Shown piece after piece: positions 25,782 to 33,924 of a DNA stretch of 64,000 bases. Within the stretch, counting starts at the first letter, position 1. The number at the start of each line of letters is the position of its first letter. Made by a program: the position numbers and the translations under genes. Origin of the DNA: Finegoldia magna ATCC 53516 (GTDB taxonomy: Bacteria; Bacillota; Clostridia; Tissierellales; Peptoniphilaceae); NCBI RefSeq assembly GCF_000159695.1, contig NZ_CM000955.1, positions 1,852,202 to 1,916,201 on the forward strand. The letters are read 5' to 3'. The notes under the pieces are model-generated. The model did not search any database and was not told where the DNA came from. It saw only the letters and a list, made by a program, of their open reading frames with translations.

Positions 25782-26230
25782 TACGCACCTATAATTTCTT
25801 GTACTATTTTGTTAACTGTCTTACCATCAGTGTATTTGCCGTATTCTGCCATCATATACTTCATAATTTGTCCAATTGATTTGTTAGATTTTTCAAGAGA
25901 ATTTTCTTCCATAAATTTTTCTATGATTTCTCTTAATTTATCTTCGGAAATTTGTTCTGGAAGATAAGATTTGATTATTTCTATCTTTTGTTTTGTTTCT
26001 TCTATAGTTTCTACTCTGTCTTTTGGAGTTTGTTCCAAAGCATCCACAGTTTCTTTAAGTTCTTTCTTAACAAACGCAATTTGTTCATCATCTGTCAAAT
26101 CTCTTTTCTTTTCCTTTTGTTCCAATAAAATGTTGCTCATCATCAAAGAAATTACTCCGGCTTTTAATTTATCCTTGTTCTTCATAGCTAACATTTTGTC
26201 TTTTCTTAATTTTTCAATTGTACTCATAAT
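25781..26230 (-). CDS. yqeY: GatB/YqeY domain protein
   Basis: About 149 aa, all-helical. KKELKETVDALEQTPKDRVE, IEIIKSYLPEQISEDKLREI and GQIMKYMMAEYGKYTDGK are family signatures. The fold resembles the tail domain of the GatB amidotransferase and may bind tRNA; the cellular role is not settled. The start 26230 uses GGAG, which overlaps the stop of the PAP2 gene upstream. Confidence 0.9.
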   Translation of the reverse strand: MMSTIEKLRKDKMLAMKNKDKLKAGVISLMMSNILLEQKEKKRDLTDDEQIAFVKKELKETVDALEQTPKDRVETIEETKQKIEIIKSYLPEQISEDKLREIIEKFMEENSLEKSNKSIGQIMKYMMAEYGKYTDGKTVNKIVQEIIGA

Positions 26231-26237
26231 TTCACTC

Positions 26238-26867
26238 CTAACCAAAAATAAATGTAAAATAATAATTCATTCTGAACATATATATAGACCAATATGCGCA
26301 TATTAGCCCAATAAAACTACCTATTACGACATCCGTAAACCAATGTACTCCCAAAATAATTCTAGAAATGGCAATCATAAACGCAAACACAATGGCAATT
26401 AACATCGTCACGAAGAAAAATTTGTACCCATAACTTAGCACATAAGCAATTGTCAAATAAAAGCTCATACTAACGCAAGAATGACCACTTGGAAAAGAAT
26501 ATCCCATATAATTGATTCCACTTGTTACTTTTGGTCTTTTTCTTCTAAAAACAAATTTCAAAGTGTGAACTGCAATAACGCTAAGCATAACGCTCATTAT
26601 TATAGCTGATGCTGATACATAATTGTGTTGACTCACAGTAAAAAACACAATAGGTATACTTATAATCATAAGTGTTTCAACGTTACCAAATTTTGTGATT
26701 TTTGCCATCATCGCAATCAGGGAATTGTGTCCCATTTTAGTAAAATGTTCCTTTAATCTTCTATCCAAATTTGTTTCATTGTCTTTTAATACAACAAATC
26801 CAAGAAAAAAAGTAATCGATAACAGAACAATACTACATATTATTACAAACCAATCGTATTTATCCAT
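26238..26867 (-). CDS. PAP2-family membrane phosphatase (copy A)
   Basis: 209 aa, about six membrane helices. The three PAP2 motifs are intact: KFVFRRKRP, FPSGHS and SRIILGVHWFTDV. Enzymes of this group dephosphorylate undecaprenyl pyrophosphate or phosphatidate-type lipids at the outer face of the membrane. A role in bacitracin resistance or wall lipid recycling is possible. AAGGAAGG precedes the start. Confidence 0.88.
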   Translation of the reverse strand: MDKYDWFVIICSIVLLSITFFLGFVVLKDNETNLDRRLKEHFTKMGHNSLIAMMAKITKFGNVETLMIISIPIVFFTVSQHNYVSASAIIMSVMLSVIAVHTLKFVFRRKRPKVTSGINYMGYSFPSGHSCVSMSFYLTIAYVLSYGYKFFFVTMLIAIVFAFMIAISRIILGVHWFTDVVIGSFIGLICAYWSIYMFRMNYYFTFIFG

Positions 26868-26942
26868 TTTAAATCCTTCCTTTAATACTTCATATTAAAT
26901 TTTATACCAACCAAGTTCAAATGTATAGTAGGAAGACCTCCA

Positions 26943-26979
26943 ATTAAAAATGAACCATAAAAATAAATCTATAGTTCAT
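26943..26979 (-). terminator. Terminator after PAP2 copy B
   Basis: ATGAACC-AT (from 26950) pairs with AT-GTTCAT (to 26979) on either side of an AT-rich loop; the stop codon of copy B lies in the stem. TTTTTAATT follows on the minus strand. The stem has mismatches. Confidence 0.55.
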
Positions 26980-27604
26980 CTAAATTTTTATTTGATTTTA
27001 TTATATATTTTTCTGCCACGAAAATCGTAGCTAAATAACACACATATCCCACTAACATTCCAAAAAACACATCAGTTGGCCAATGCACTCCCACAACAAG
27101 CCTACTAAAAGCAATTACAAATGGAATTATTCGCAAATAAATGAATTTGTAATTTTTCAAACTGCATAACAAATAACTCAGAGTAAAATAAAAGCTTGTA
27201 CTTACCAAACTATGACCGCTGACATAACTGTAACCACCTTGTTCTATTTTGAAAAAATCTAACGGTCTTACTCTCACAAAACTATATTTGTACACATTCA
27301 TAACTAAAAGACCTATCAAACAAGACATTAATGTTATTGAAAAAAATGAATTTTTGCCAATACGTTTTGAATAATATAAGCTAACTGCCAATATTAAAAA
27401 ATACGTGCTGAAATTTCCGAGTATTGTGAATGATTTGAAGATATAAAAAGTAAAATTATCTGTAAGATTTTGTGCAAAATTCATTATTTTAGGTTCAAAT
27501 GATAGACCAGATTGTTTTCTAATAAAAAAACCAAAAATCAACGAAGTTACAAGAATTGCCGCTGACAAATATATTTTTTTCTCGTTTATTACTTTTCCAA
27601 TCAT
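26969..27604 (-). CDS. PAP2-family membrane phosphatase (copy B)
   Basis: 211 aa with about six helices. Motifs: KYSFVRVRPLD (first), YVSGHS (second, with Val instead of the usual Pro) and SRLVVGVHWPTDV (third). The catalytic His and Arg residues are kept, so it is probably active. It overlaps the MoeA-like gene by 4 nt and is a diverged paralogue of copy A, not a recent duplicate. Confidence 0.87.
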   Translation of the reverse strand: MIGKVINEKKIYLSAAILVTSLIFGFFIRKQSGLSFEPKIMNFAQNLTDNFTFYIFKSFTILGNFSTYFLILAVSLYYSKRIGKNSFFSITLMSCLIGLLVMNVYKYSFVRVRPLDFFKIEQGGYSYVSGHSLVSTSFYFTLSYLLCSLKNYKFIYLRIIPFVIAFSRLVVGVHWPTDVFFGMLVGYVCYLATIFVAEKYIIKSNKNLDEL

Positions 27605-28626
27605 AACCCTTTACCATATTCACAATTTGGGAAGTGACACTCTGAACATTGCATACAAAATCCACCATAACCCAAACTATTAATCATATCTTTTGTAACT
27701 TTAATATTTGCAAAAATATAAGGCAATATTATATCGAATACTGTAGACTTGTTGAACATAACACATCCTGGAAGTCCCATTATTGCGGTGTCGTTTTTGT
27801 AAGCCAACATAAACATCGCTCCTGGTAGTACAGGAGAACCGTAAGTTATCACTTCTGCCTTGGAATCTTTTATAGCTTTTGGTGTCATATCATCTGGATC
27901 GACGCTCATTCCACCTGAAACCAAAATTATATCGGATTTGTTTTCTAGTGCCTTATTAATTTCTCGTGTAATATTTTCACTATTATCGTCGACTATGACG
28001 TGATTTATTACTTCACAATTGTAATCCTTCATTTTTTGTTTTAACACAGGTCCAAATTGATCTTTGATTAGACCTTTGTACACTTCAGATCCTGTCGTAA
28101 TGATTGAACATTTTTTTGTCTTATCAAATGGAATGATTTCCAAAATAGGAACACCATTCATTATTTTCTTAGCTTCATCCATTATTTTTTCTTTTGTGAA
28201 AAGCGGGATAATTCTCATTCCAGCAATTTTTTGTCCTTTTCTTACTGGTTGATTGCCAAGAACAGTTGCAATGGATATGTCATCAATTGAATTTAACTTG
28301 AATAACCTATCTCTGTCGACTTTCAAAAATCCATCCACATCAGAAACTATTTCTATCTTGCCTTCTTTTATATCAGATGAATGCATATGTTCATTAATAC
28401 AAATATCTTTCAAAATAATTGCACAATCATTTTCGTGTAAATCATCATCTTCCAATTCCATAACATAAATATGTTCCTTGCCCATACTTAGAAGAACAGG
28501 AATATCTCCTTCTGTAATAACGTGACCTTTTTTAAAAGCTCTCTCCTTGACCACGTCTTTTACAATTCTAGTCATATCGTGCGGTAAAATGTGACCTACC
28601 GCATCCTCAGTTCTAACTACTTTCAT
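27601..28626 (-). CDS. MoeA/MogA-like molybdopterin-binding protein with Cys-rich tail
   Basis: 341 aa. The central MoCF-binding fold is seen in SIITTGSEVYKGLI, ILVSGGMSVDPDDMTP and GLPGCVMF. The N-terminal 170 residues resemble the region upstream of this domain in MoeA-like proteins. The C-terminus is unusual: CMQCSECHFPNC, four Cys in 12 residues, which could bind metal. No other molybdenum cofactor gene is in the window, and the neighbours are lipid phosphatases. Its function as a molybdopterin enzyme is inferred from fold only. Confidence 0.75.
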   Translation of the reverse strand: MKVVRTEDAVGHILPHDMTRIVKDVVKERAFKKGHVITEGDIPVLLSMGKEHIYVMELEDDDLHENDCAIILKDICINEHMHSSDIKEGKIEIVSDVDGFLKVDRDRLFKLNSIDDISIATVLGNQPVRKGQKIAGMRIIPLFTKEKIMDEAKKIMNGVPILEIIPFDKTKKCSIITTGSEVYKGLIKDQFGPVLKQKMKDYNCEVINHVIVDDNSENITREINKALENKSDIILVSGGMSVDPDDMTPKAIKDSKAEVITYGSPVLPGAMFMLAYKNDTAIMGLPGCVMFNKSTVFDIILPYIFANIKVTKDMINSLGYGGFCMQCSECHFPNCEYGKGL

Positions 28627-28688
28627 TTAAAAACCCCTCTTAATTGATATTCCTATTTTATCACGAAATCATTATTTTTTAAAACACA

Positions 28689-28718
28689 CAACGAAAAAAC
28701 TGGAGTTTCCTCCAGTTT
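28689..28718 (-). terminator. Terminator of the Bce-type operon
   Basis: AAACTGGAG (28697-28705), loop TTTC, CTCCAGTTT (28710-28718), then TTTTTTCGTT on the minus strand. The stop codon of the permease gene overlaps the stem. Confidence 0.92.
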
Positions 28719-30672
28719 ATTCTTCTTCGCTTACCAAATCATAGTAGACTTTACTTGTTATTTTAAATATTATGAAATACACTGCAATTATTATAGCTAC
28801 TGATATTGCAAATGGAATCGCAAATTCAGATATACTTCTTACCCCGAACAATCCCGATAATTGATACAACATTTTTGATGCAACAGCAGAGTGAATAACT
28901 GCCACAAAAAGCGGTAGGAAGAACATCCAATAAATTTGTTGTGATGATGTCTTTTTTATCATTTTGTTTGACAGTCCAACTTTTTTCATAGTTTGAATGT
29001 TTTTTCTATCTTCAATTCCTTCTGACAAATGCTTGTAATACGCAATTATAGAAGTTCCAATTAATAAAACAAAACTTATGATGAAACCAATGTACAAGAA
29101 TGCTCCAAACATAGTGTACACAGCGGACTTTGTTTCTTGTCTAGATACAAATTGAAGAGAATTGTCTTTTGAGATAAATTCTTTTCCATCTAGTTTTTTG
29201 TCCGAATCTAAAAAGTAAGATACCGCTACTTCTAATGGTTTATATCCTGCATCATTTTTCATTGGCATTTTGAAATCATTGCAAAATCTTACCAAATCCT
29301 CATCAGTTTTCACTACGACGTAAAACATATCCACAGCAATATTTCTTCCTTCAAGCTCATCGATTTTTTTGAATTTATAATCAGCACTTCCTAAAGTTAT
29401 CTTATCTGATGTTATATATTTCATATAATTTGAATTCAATAAAATTTCTCCGTCGTTCAAAGAATAATTCTTGGAAAATTCATTGTTAAATGAATCCAAA
29501 GTTTGAATCATAATATAGACAGGCTTGGTATTATTCTTTCCCATTTTAGAAAATTTATTGCCATCAAGGTTTGCAAACATCATTGTACTAACTTGATAAT
29601 AATCATTTTTAGGATTTGTTTTTTCTGTGACTAAACTTTTTAATCTAGTTTTTTCTTTTTCGATATTTTTAGAAAAATTCTTATCTGGTGTGATCGTTCC
29701 AGTTAATTTGTAATCTCTGTTTGTTGTTGAGTTTACAACTTTTTCTGCACTGTTGTAAATCGCCATTGTAGTCGACAACGATACTACAACTCCTGTACAT
29801 AAAATTGCAATACTGGCTAAACCAACAGCATTTGATTTCATTCTGTAAAGCATTCCAGAAACTGTAATAAAATTTTTCGATTTGTAGAAGAAATTCTTGT
29901 TTTTCTTCATCATTTTTAGTACAAAAATAGTTACTGCAACAAAACCAAAATACGTTCCAAACAATACAAGTAGACTTGCCACGAAAAACATCAACAAGCT
30001 TTCCAAGCTTCCTTCGATTGTCAACGCAATGTAATAACCAATTGCTGTTAGAATTATTGCTAAAATGAAAAATACTACTTTGACTTTTGGTTCAGATTCC
30101 GATTTTTGTCCTTTTGCAAATAAATCCCTAGTTGTAGCAGATTTTATATTTAATATATCGTAGATAAATGTTACCACGCTAATTACAAGATTAAATGCCA
30201 GTGACAATATAACTGCTTTGGTTGAGATTCCAAACTGCATTATGCTGAAATTTTCTTGCATCAATTTTCCAACTGCCAAGAACAATACTTTTCCTAATGT
30301 AATCCCAAAAACTATTGTTAGGATTGAAATAATCACAAAAAACATCGACTTTTCTTTTAGCAAAATTCTATTGATGTGTTTGTTCTCCAATCCAAAAACA
30401 CGATACAATCCAAATTCTTGAAATCTTCTTTTTATCAAAAACCTATTCGCATACATAATAATCGCAAATGTAAATATCGATATTATAATCGATCCGAATA
30501 CTATTATCGTTCCAAATTCGTCTTGTTGCATAACATATTTGTTATCTAATAAAGATATCATTATGAACAAAATCGCCACCATAATACTTGTTGATAAAAT
30601 ATATGGAATATTTACAATTTTGTTTGCTTTTAAGTTTTTGAGAGCAAATTTTGTAGATAACTTAGAATTCAT
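28717..30672 (-). CDS. Bce-type ABC permease (peptide antibiotic resistance)
   Basis: 651 aa with the BceB layout: about ten membrane helices, FtsX domains at both ends, and an extracytoplasmic domain of some 200 residues between helices 7 and 8 (about 310-520). NRFLIKRRFQEFGLYRVFGLE is the coupling-type region. BceAB pairs sense and remove peptide antibiotics such as bacitracin or defensins that bind lipid II-cycle intermediates. It overlaps the ATPase gene by 11 nt, and the cognate kinase and regulator are upstream. Confidence 0.9.
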   Translation of the reverse strand: MNSKLSTKFALKNLKANKIVNIPYILSTSIMVAILFIMISLLDNKYVMQQDEFGTIIVFGSIIISIFTFAIIMYANRFLIKRRFQEFGLYRVFGLENKHINRILLKEKSMFFVIISILTIVFGITLGKVLFLAVGKLMQENFSIMQFGISTKAVILSLAFNLVISVVTFIYDILNIKSATTRDLFAKGQKSESEPKVKVVFFILAIILTAIGYYIALTIEGSLESLLMFFVASLLVLFGTYFGFVAVTIFVLKMMKKNKNFFYKSKNFITVSGMLYRMKSNAVGLASIAILCTGVVVSLSTTMAIYNSAEKVVNSTTNRDYKLTGTITPDKNFSKNIEKEKTRLKSLVTEKTNPKNDYYQVSTMMFANLDGNKFSKMGKNNTKPVYIMIQTLDSFNNEFSKNYSLNDGEILLNSNYMKYITSDKITLGSADYKFKKIDELEGRNIAVDMFYVVVKTDEDLVRFCNDFKMPMKNDAGYKPLEVAVSYFLDSDKKLDGKEFISKDNSLQFVSRQETKSAVYTMFGAFLYIGFIISFVLLIGTSIIAYYKHLSEGIEDRKNIQTMKKVGLSNKMIKKTSSQQIYWMFFLPLFVAVIHSAVASKMLYQLSGLFGVRSISEFAIPFAISVAIIIAVYFIIFKITSKVYYDLVSEEE

Positions 30673-31426
30673 TATCTACACCTCTATTATTTATGACAGA
30701 TAATGACTCATTTATTCTTTGCATAAATTCATTGTTGTCGCTATTTCCCTTGTAAATTTCATGGAACACAACACCATCTTTTATGAAAATTACTCTGTTA
30801 GAAAACGAAGCTGCCTTCACAGAATGAGTTACCATCAATATAGTTTGTCCTAATTTATTGATTTTTGTGAATAAATCAAGTATCATATCTGATGATTTTG
30901 AATCCAATGCCCCTGTAGGTTCATCTGCCAATATCAAATCCGGTTTTGTAATCAAAGCTCTTGCAATCGCAATTCTTTGCCTTTGTCCACCACTAATCTC
31001 ATAAGGATATTTGCCCACAAAAGATTCAATTCCCAATAATCCTTGGATTTCAGACAATCTTTGCTCCATTTCTTTTGGCTTATAATCTGAAAGTACCATT
31101 GGCAAAAATATATTGTCTTTGTTTGAGAAAATATCCAATAAATTAAAATCTTGAAATACAAATCCAAGCTTTTCCCTTCTGAACTTTGCAACTTCCGATT
31201 CTTTTAATGTGGATATATCTTTGCCATTTAACACAACCTTTCCATTAGTTTGCTTATCTAATGTTGATATTACATTAAGTAAAGTTGTTTTACCTGAACC
31301 TGATTCCCCCATTATTGCTATAAATTCATTCTTTTCTACAGAAAAATTCACATCTTTTAATGCTACTGTTTCAACATTTTTCGTTTTGTATACTTTTCTT
31401 ACGTTGTTTAATTCTAAAATATTCAT
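30662..31426 (-). CDS. Bce-type ABC ATP-binding protein
   Basis: 254 aa. Walker A GESGSGKTT, Q-loop FVFQDFNLL, signature ISGGQRQR, Walker B LILADEPTGALD and H-loop VTHS are complete. The C-terminal extension after GDGVVFHEIYKG-like sequence is typical of BceA proteins. The start at 31426 has GGAGGGTG; 31438 is upstream of it. It forms the transporter with the adjacent permease. Confidence 0.92.
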   Translation of the reverse strand: MNILELNNVRKVYKTKNVETVALKDVNFSVEKNEFIAIMGESGSGKTTLLNVISTLDKQTNGKVVLNGKDISTLKESEVAKFRREKLGFVFQDFNLLDIFSNKDNIFLPMVLSDYKPKEMEQRLSEIQGLLGIESFVGKYPYEISGGQRQRIAIARALITKPDLILADEPTGALDSKSSDMILDLFTKINKLGQTILMVTHSVKAASFSNRVIFIKDGVVFHEIYKGNSDNNEFMQRINESLSVINNRGVDNEF

Positions 31427-31518
31427 AACACCCTCCATAACTATATGTTAAATGAATTTAGAAAAAGTAGCATTTATCTAAACTAACAAAAATCATTCAA
31501 TCTTACAAATTTGTAAGA

Positions 31519-32406
31519 TTAGTTATTCACAATTATATAAAATTTACTACCTTGACCTACGACAGAGTCGACTTTCAAAGTTATTTCCAGTTTATCTGCT
31601 ATAGATTTTGCCAAATACAATCCCAAACCACTTGATTTTTGTTTTAATCTTCCATTAAATCCAGAATATCCTTTATCAAAAATTCTATTGATATCTTCTT
31701 CTGGAATTCCTATTCCGTGATCTTCTATTAAAATCACGACATCATTATCTTTTTTGAATGAATCTATGATAATCTGTGAATTTTCAGAATATTTAATCGC
31801 ATTAGATAGGATTTGCTCCAATAAAACACTTAACCATTTGCTATCTGTAATGCATTTTAAGCCATTTTTTCTAAAATCCAAACTAATATGTGAGTTGATG
31901 AACAAAAGTGAGTATTTTTTGACTAAAATATTCAGCAAATTATCCACATCGACAACGCTTATATCCAGGTCTTTTTCGTGCAAATTTAGCTTCAAATAAT
32001 TTATAGCCATATTCGTGTAATTGTCGATTGATTTAAGTTGCATTTTCATTTCTGTATTATCTTCTGTCAAAATTTCCAAGCAAGTTATCGGTGTTTTAAT
32101 CTGGTGTACCCACATAGAAAAATATTCTTGGATATCTTTTTGCCATGAAATATACTGATTTCTATTATTTTCAATTTGCATTTCCAAATCTTCTATTTTC
32201 TCATCTTTTGACAAGTCTTTTTGAAAATCTAGGTATTTAATTACCAAATAAATTAAAAATACTATCAAACATATTTCAAAGCCTTGTACGAACACTTTTA
32301 TATCAACATTGTTCAAATAACAGACCATAAAATAAATAGCATTTATTGATACAAAAAATAAAATAGACTTGAGGTTTTTCTTCAAAAAACACATTAACTT
32401 ACTCAT
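31519..32406 (-). CDS. Bce-type (intramembrane-sensing) histidine kinase
   Basis: About 295 aa. Two closely spaced N-terminal helices with almost no extracellular loop (about 12-55) mark the intramembrane-sensing class. Phospho-acceptor His lies in MWVHQIKTPIT, the BceS-type H box. N box ILSNAIKYSEN, G1 EDHGIGI and G2 SSGLGLYLAK follow. Such kinases detect peptides through their partner transporter. The start at 32406 overlaps the regulator gene's stop; GGAAGAG is upstream. Confidence 0.9.
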   Translation of the reverse strand: MSKLMCFLKKNLKSILFFVSINAIYFMVCYLNNVDIKVFVQGFEICLIVFLIYLVIKYLDFQKDLSKDEKIEDLEMQIENNRNQYISWQKDIQEYFSMWVHQIKTPITCLEILTEDNTEMKMQLKSIDNYTNMAINYLKLNLHEKDLDISVVDVDNLLNILVKKYSLLFINSHISLDFRKNGLKCITDSKWLSVLLEQILSNAIKYSENSQIIIDSFKKDNDVVILIEDHGIGIPEEDINRIFDKGYSGFNGRLKQKSSGLGLYLAKSIADKLEITLKVDSVVGQGSKFYIIVNN

Positions 32407-33085
32407 TTTGATCTCTTCCGTCATTTAAATAGTATCCCGAATATTTTTTTGTCAACAAGAAATCTTCCAAGCCAAGTTTGTTTAATTTTTTTCTGATTCT
32501 ATTGATATTCACAGCCAATGTATTATCATCTATAAAAAAATCATTTTGCCAACACTGATCCATCAATTTTTCTCTTGTTACTATTTCACCTTTTGCTTCG
32601 AATAACGACTTTAAAATTAGCATTTCTGTTTTTGTGAGGTTAGTTTTATTCTCATTGAATTCCAATCTGAATTCATTCACAAAAAGCATGACATCATTAA
32701 ACTCCAAAACGCTCTTGATGATGTTATTGCCATAATATCGTTTCATAACGGCGTTGATTTTTACCATAAGTACATCAAAATTAAATGGCTTGGTAATATA
32801 ATCATCAGCACCCATCTGCATTCCCATTATTATATCCAAATCCTCTGATTTTGAAGATATGAAAATTATTGGAATATCAGTAGTATTTCGTATTTTTTCG
32901 CACCAAAAATATCCATTAAAACTAGGAAGAATAATGTCCATCAAAATTATATCTGGCTTTATGTTTTTGACATCCTCCATAATATTTATTCCAGAATTTG
33001 TGAACACTTCGTATTCCCAATTTTCTAAATATTTTTTAAGTGAATTTAAAATAATTCTATCGTCTTCTATAATTAAAACCTTCAT
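32399..33085 (-). CDS. Bce-type response regulator (OmpR family)
   Basis: About 228 aa from MKVLIIEDD. Receiver phospho-acceptor Asp is in ILMDIILPSFNG and the Lys in TKPFNF. The winged helix has LAVNINRIRKKL. The frame is open further upstream to 33232, but that part translates the end of the IS element and is not native. No ribosome-binding site is seen; instead TATAAT lies 6 nt before the ATG. The message could therefore be leaderless or nearly so. Confidence 0.88.
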   Translation of the reverse strand: MKVLIIEDDRIILNSLKKYLENWEYEVFTNSGINIMEDVKNIKPDIILMDIILPSFNGYFWCEKIRNTTDIPIIFISSKSEDLDIIMGMQMGADDYITKPFNFDVLMVKINAVMKRYYGNNIIKSVLEFNDVMLFVNEFRLEFNENKTNLTKTEMLILKSLFEAKGEIVTREKLMDQCWQNDFFIDDNTLAVNINRIRKKLNKLGLEDFLLTKKYSGYYLNDGRDQNE

Positions 33086-33091
33086 ACTAAA

Positions 33092-33097
33092 ATTATA
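33092..33097 (-). promoter_or_regulatory. TATAAT immediately upstream of the Bce regulator start
   Basis: The minus strand reads TATAATTTTAGTATG, with the -10 box 6 nt from the start codon. No good -35 is visible, and the IS200 element begins about 40 bp further upstream. Confidence 0.45.
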
Positions 33098-33141
33098 CAT
33101 AAACTTGTGAAAAAATGATACGATAGCAATTTTCCAATCAT

Positions 33142-33226
33142 GACCACCCGTAAAACGGGTGGTTTGTTCAAGGGCTATAAGCCCGAGTGATACCAACCAG
33201 CGTCTCAAGGCGCTGGTTTTCACTCC
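33142..33226 (-). repeat. Structured right end of the IS200 element
   Basis: Stem 1 ACCACCCG/CGGGTGGT (33143-33163). Stem 2 GGGC/GCCC (33172-33184). Stem 3 AACCAGCG/CGCTGGTT (33195-33218), extended by outer arms GAGTGA/TCACTC (33185-33225). The outer stem cap should be the right-end substrate of TnpA. The degree of structure exceeds the single hairpin usually needed. Confidence 0.7.
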
Positions 33227-33283
33227 GTTCAAACCTAACTGTTTTTGCCACTTTAGCCTATCTCTGAAAGGGATTTTTAATTT

Positions 33284-33739
33284 CTATTTCATAAACGGAT
33301 CTGTATATTCTTTTACACTCAATTTATCAAGTGCTATATCATGTTGCTCTTGTTCTCTTATATATTTTGCTATTGTCTTTTCATTCAATCCCACTGTGCT
33401 CACATAATATCCTTCTGCCCAAAAATGACGATTGCCAAATTTGTATTTTAAATTCGCATGTCTGTCAAACATCATTAGAGCACTTTTCCCTTTTAAATAT
33501 CCCATAAAACTTGATACTGATATTTTGGATGGAATGCTTACTAACATGTGTACATGATCTGGCATCATATGCCCTTCTATTATTTCTACTCCTTTGTATT
33601 TACAAAGTAATTTGAATATTTCTATGAGACTTTCTCTATATTGATAAAATATCACTTTTCGTCTATACTTTGGAGTGAAGACTATGTGATACTTGCACAT
33701 CCATTTTGTGTGAGACAATGAATTAGTTTTATTTGCCAT
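33284..33739 (-). CDS. tnpA: IS200-type transposase TnpA (Y1 HUH)
   Basis: About 151 aa. The HUH metal motif is MPDHVHMLVSIP, and the catalytic Tyr is in TIAKYIREQEQHD near the C-terminus. KYHIVFTPKYRRKVI and GRHFWAEGYYVSTVG-like sequence (GNRHFWAEGYYV) are family signatures. It moves single-stranded DNA during replication. The frame is complete, so the element may be active. AGAGGTG precedes the ATG at 33739; the longer frame to 33772 lacks a site. Confidence 0.95.
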   Translation of the reverse strand: MANKTNSLSHTKWMCKYHIVFTPKYRRKVIFYQYRESLIEIFKLLCKYKGVEIIEGHMMPDHVHMLVSIPSKISVSSFMGYLKGKSALMMFDRHANLKYKFGNRHFWAEGYYVSTVGLNEKTIAKYIREQEQHDIALDKLSVKEYTDPFMK

Positions 33740-33818
33740 AAAATCACCTCTTATTATTTTAGGTCTGAACAACTCTATTATAATACTTGGTGATTTTTTT
33801 GGTATAACCTAAGAACGC

Positions 33819-33879
33819 CTACCCGCATAGCGGGTAGTTTATTGTTTCGTTCGCAAGCGAACTCAACTGACTAAAGTCA
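33819..33879 (-). repeat. Structured left end of the IS200 element
   Basis: Hairpins CTACCCGC/GCGGGTAG (33819-33837), GTTCGC/GCGAAC (33849-33862) and TGAC/GTCA (33868-33879). The first is most likely the left-end recognition hairpin of the transposase. Confidence 0.65.
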
Positions 33880-33881
33880 TC

Positions 33882-33919
33882 AAATAAAAAAATTAGTGAA
33901 CTTATAAAAGTCCACTAAT
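33882..33919 (-). terminator. Terminator of uraA
   Basis: ATTAGTGAACTT (33892-33903) pairs with AAGTCCACTAAT (33908-33919), loop ATAA, one G-U pair. TTTTTTATTTG follows on the minus strand and adjoins the IS element. Confidence 0.88.
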
Positions 33920-33924
33920 CTTTA

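Larger units (their letters stand above)
33132..33885 (-). mobile_element. IS200/IS605-family insertion sequence (tnpA only)
   Basis: The element consists of one HUH transposase gene between two structured ends, with no terminal inverted repeats, as expected of IS200. The right end (33142-33225) has three hairpins and the left end (33819-33879) has three. No TnpB gene is present. It lies between the uraA terminator and the Bce regulator. The exact ends cannot be fixed from one copy; these are estimates. Confidence 0.8.

Noticed and set aside
26238..27604. Recent duplication of PAP2 genes
   Set aside because: The two proteins share only the catalytic motifs and membrane pattern; their sequences are well diverged, so this is an old paralogous pair.
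33086..33232. 49-residue N-terminal extension of the Bce response regulator
   Set aside because: The extension translates the right end of the IS element; receiver domains begin at MKVLIIEDD.
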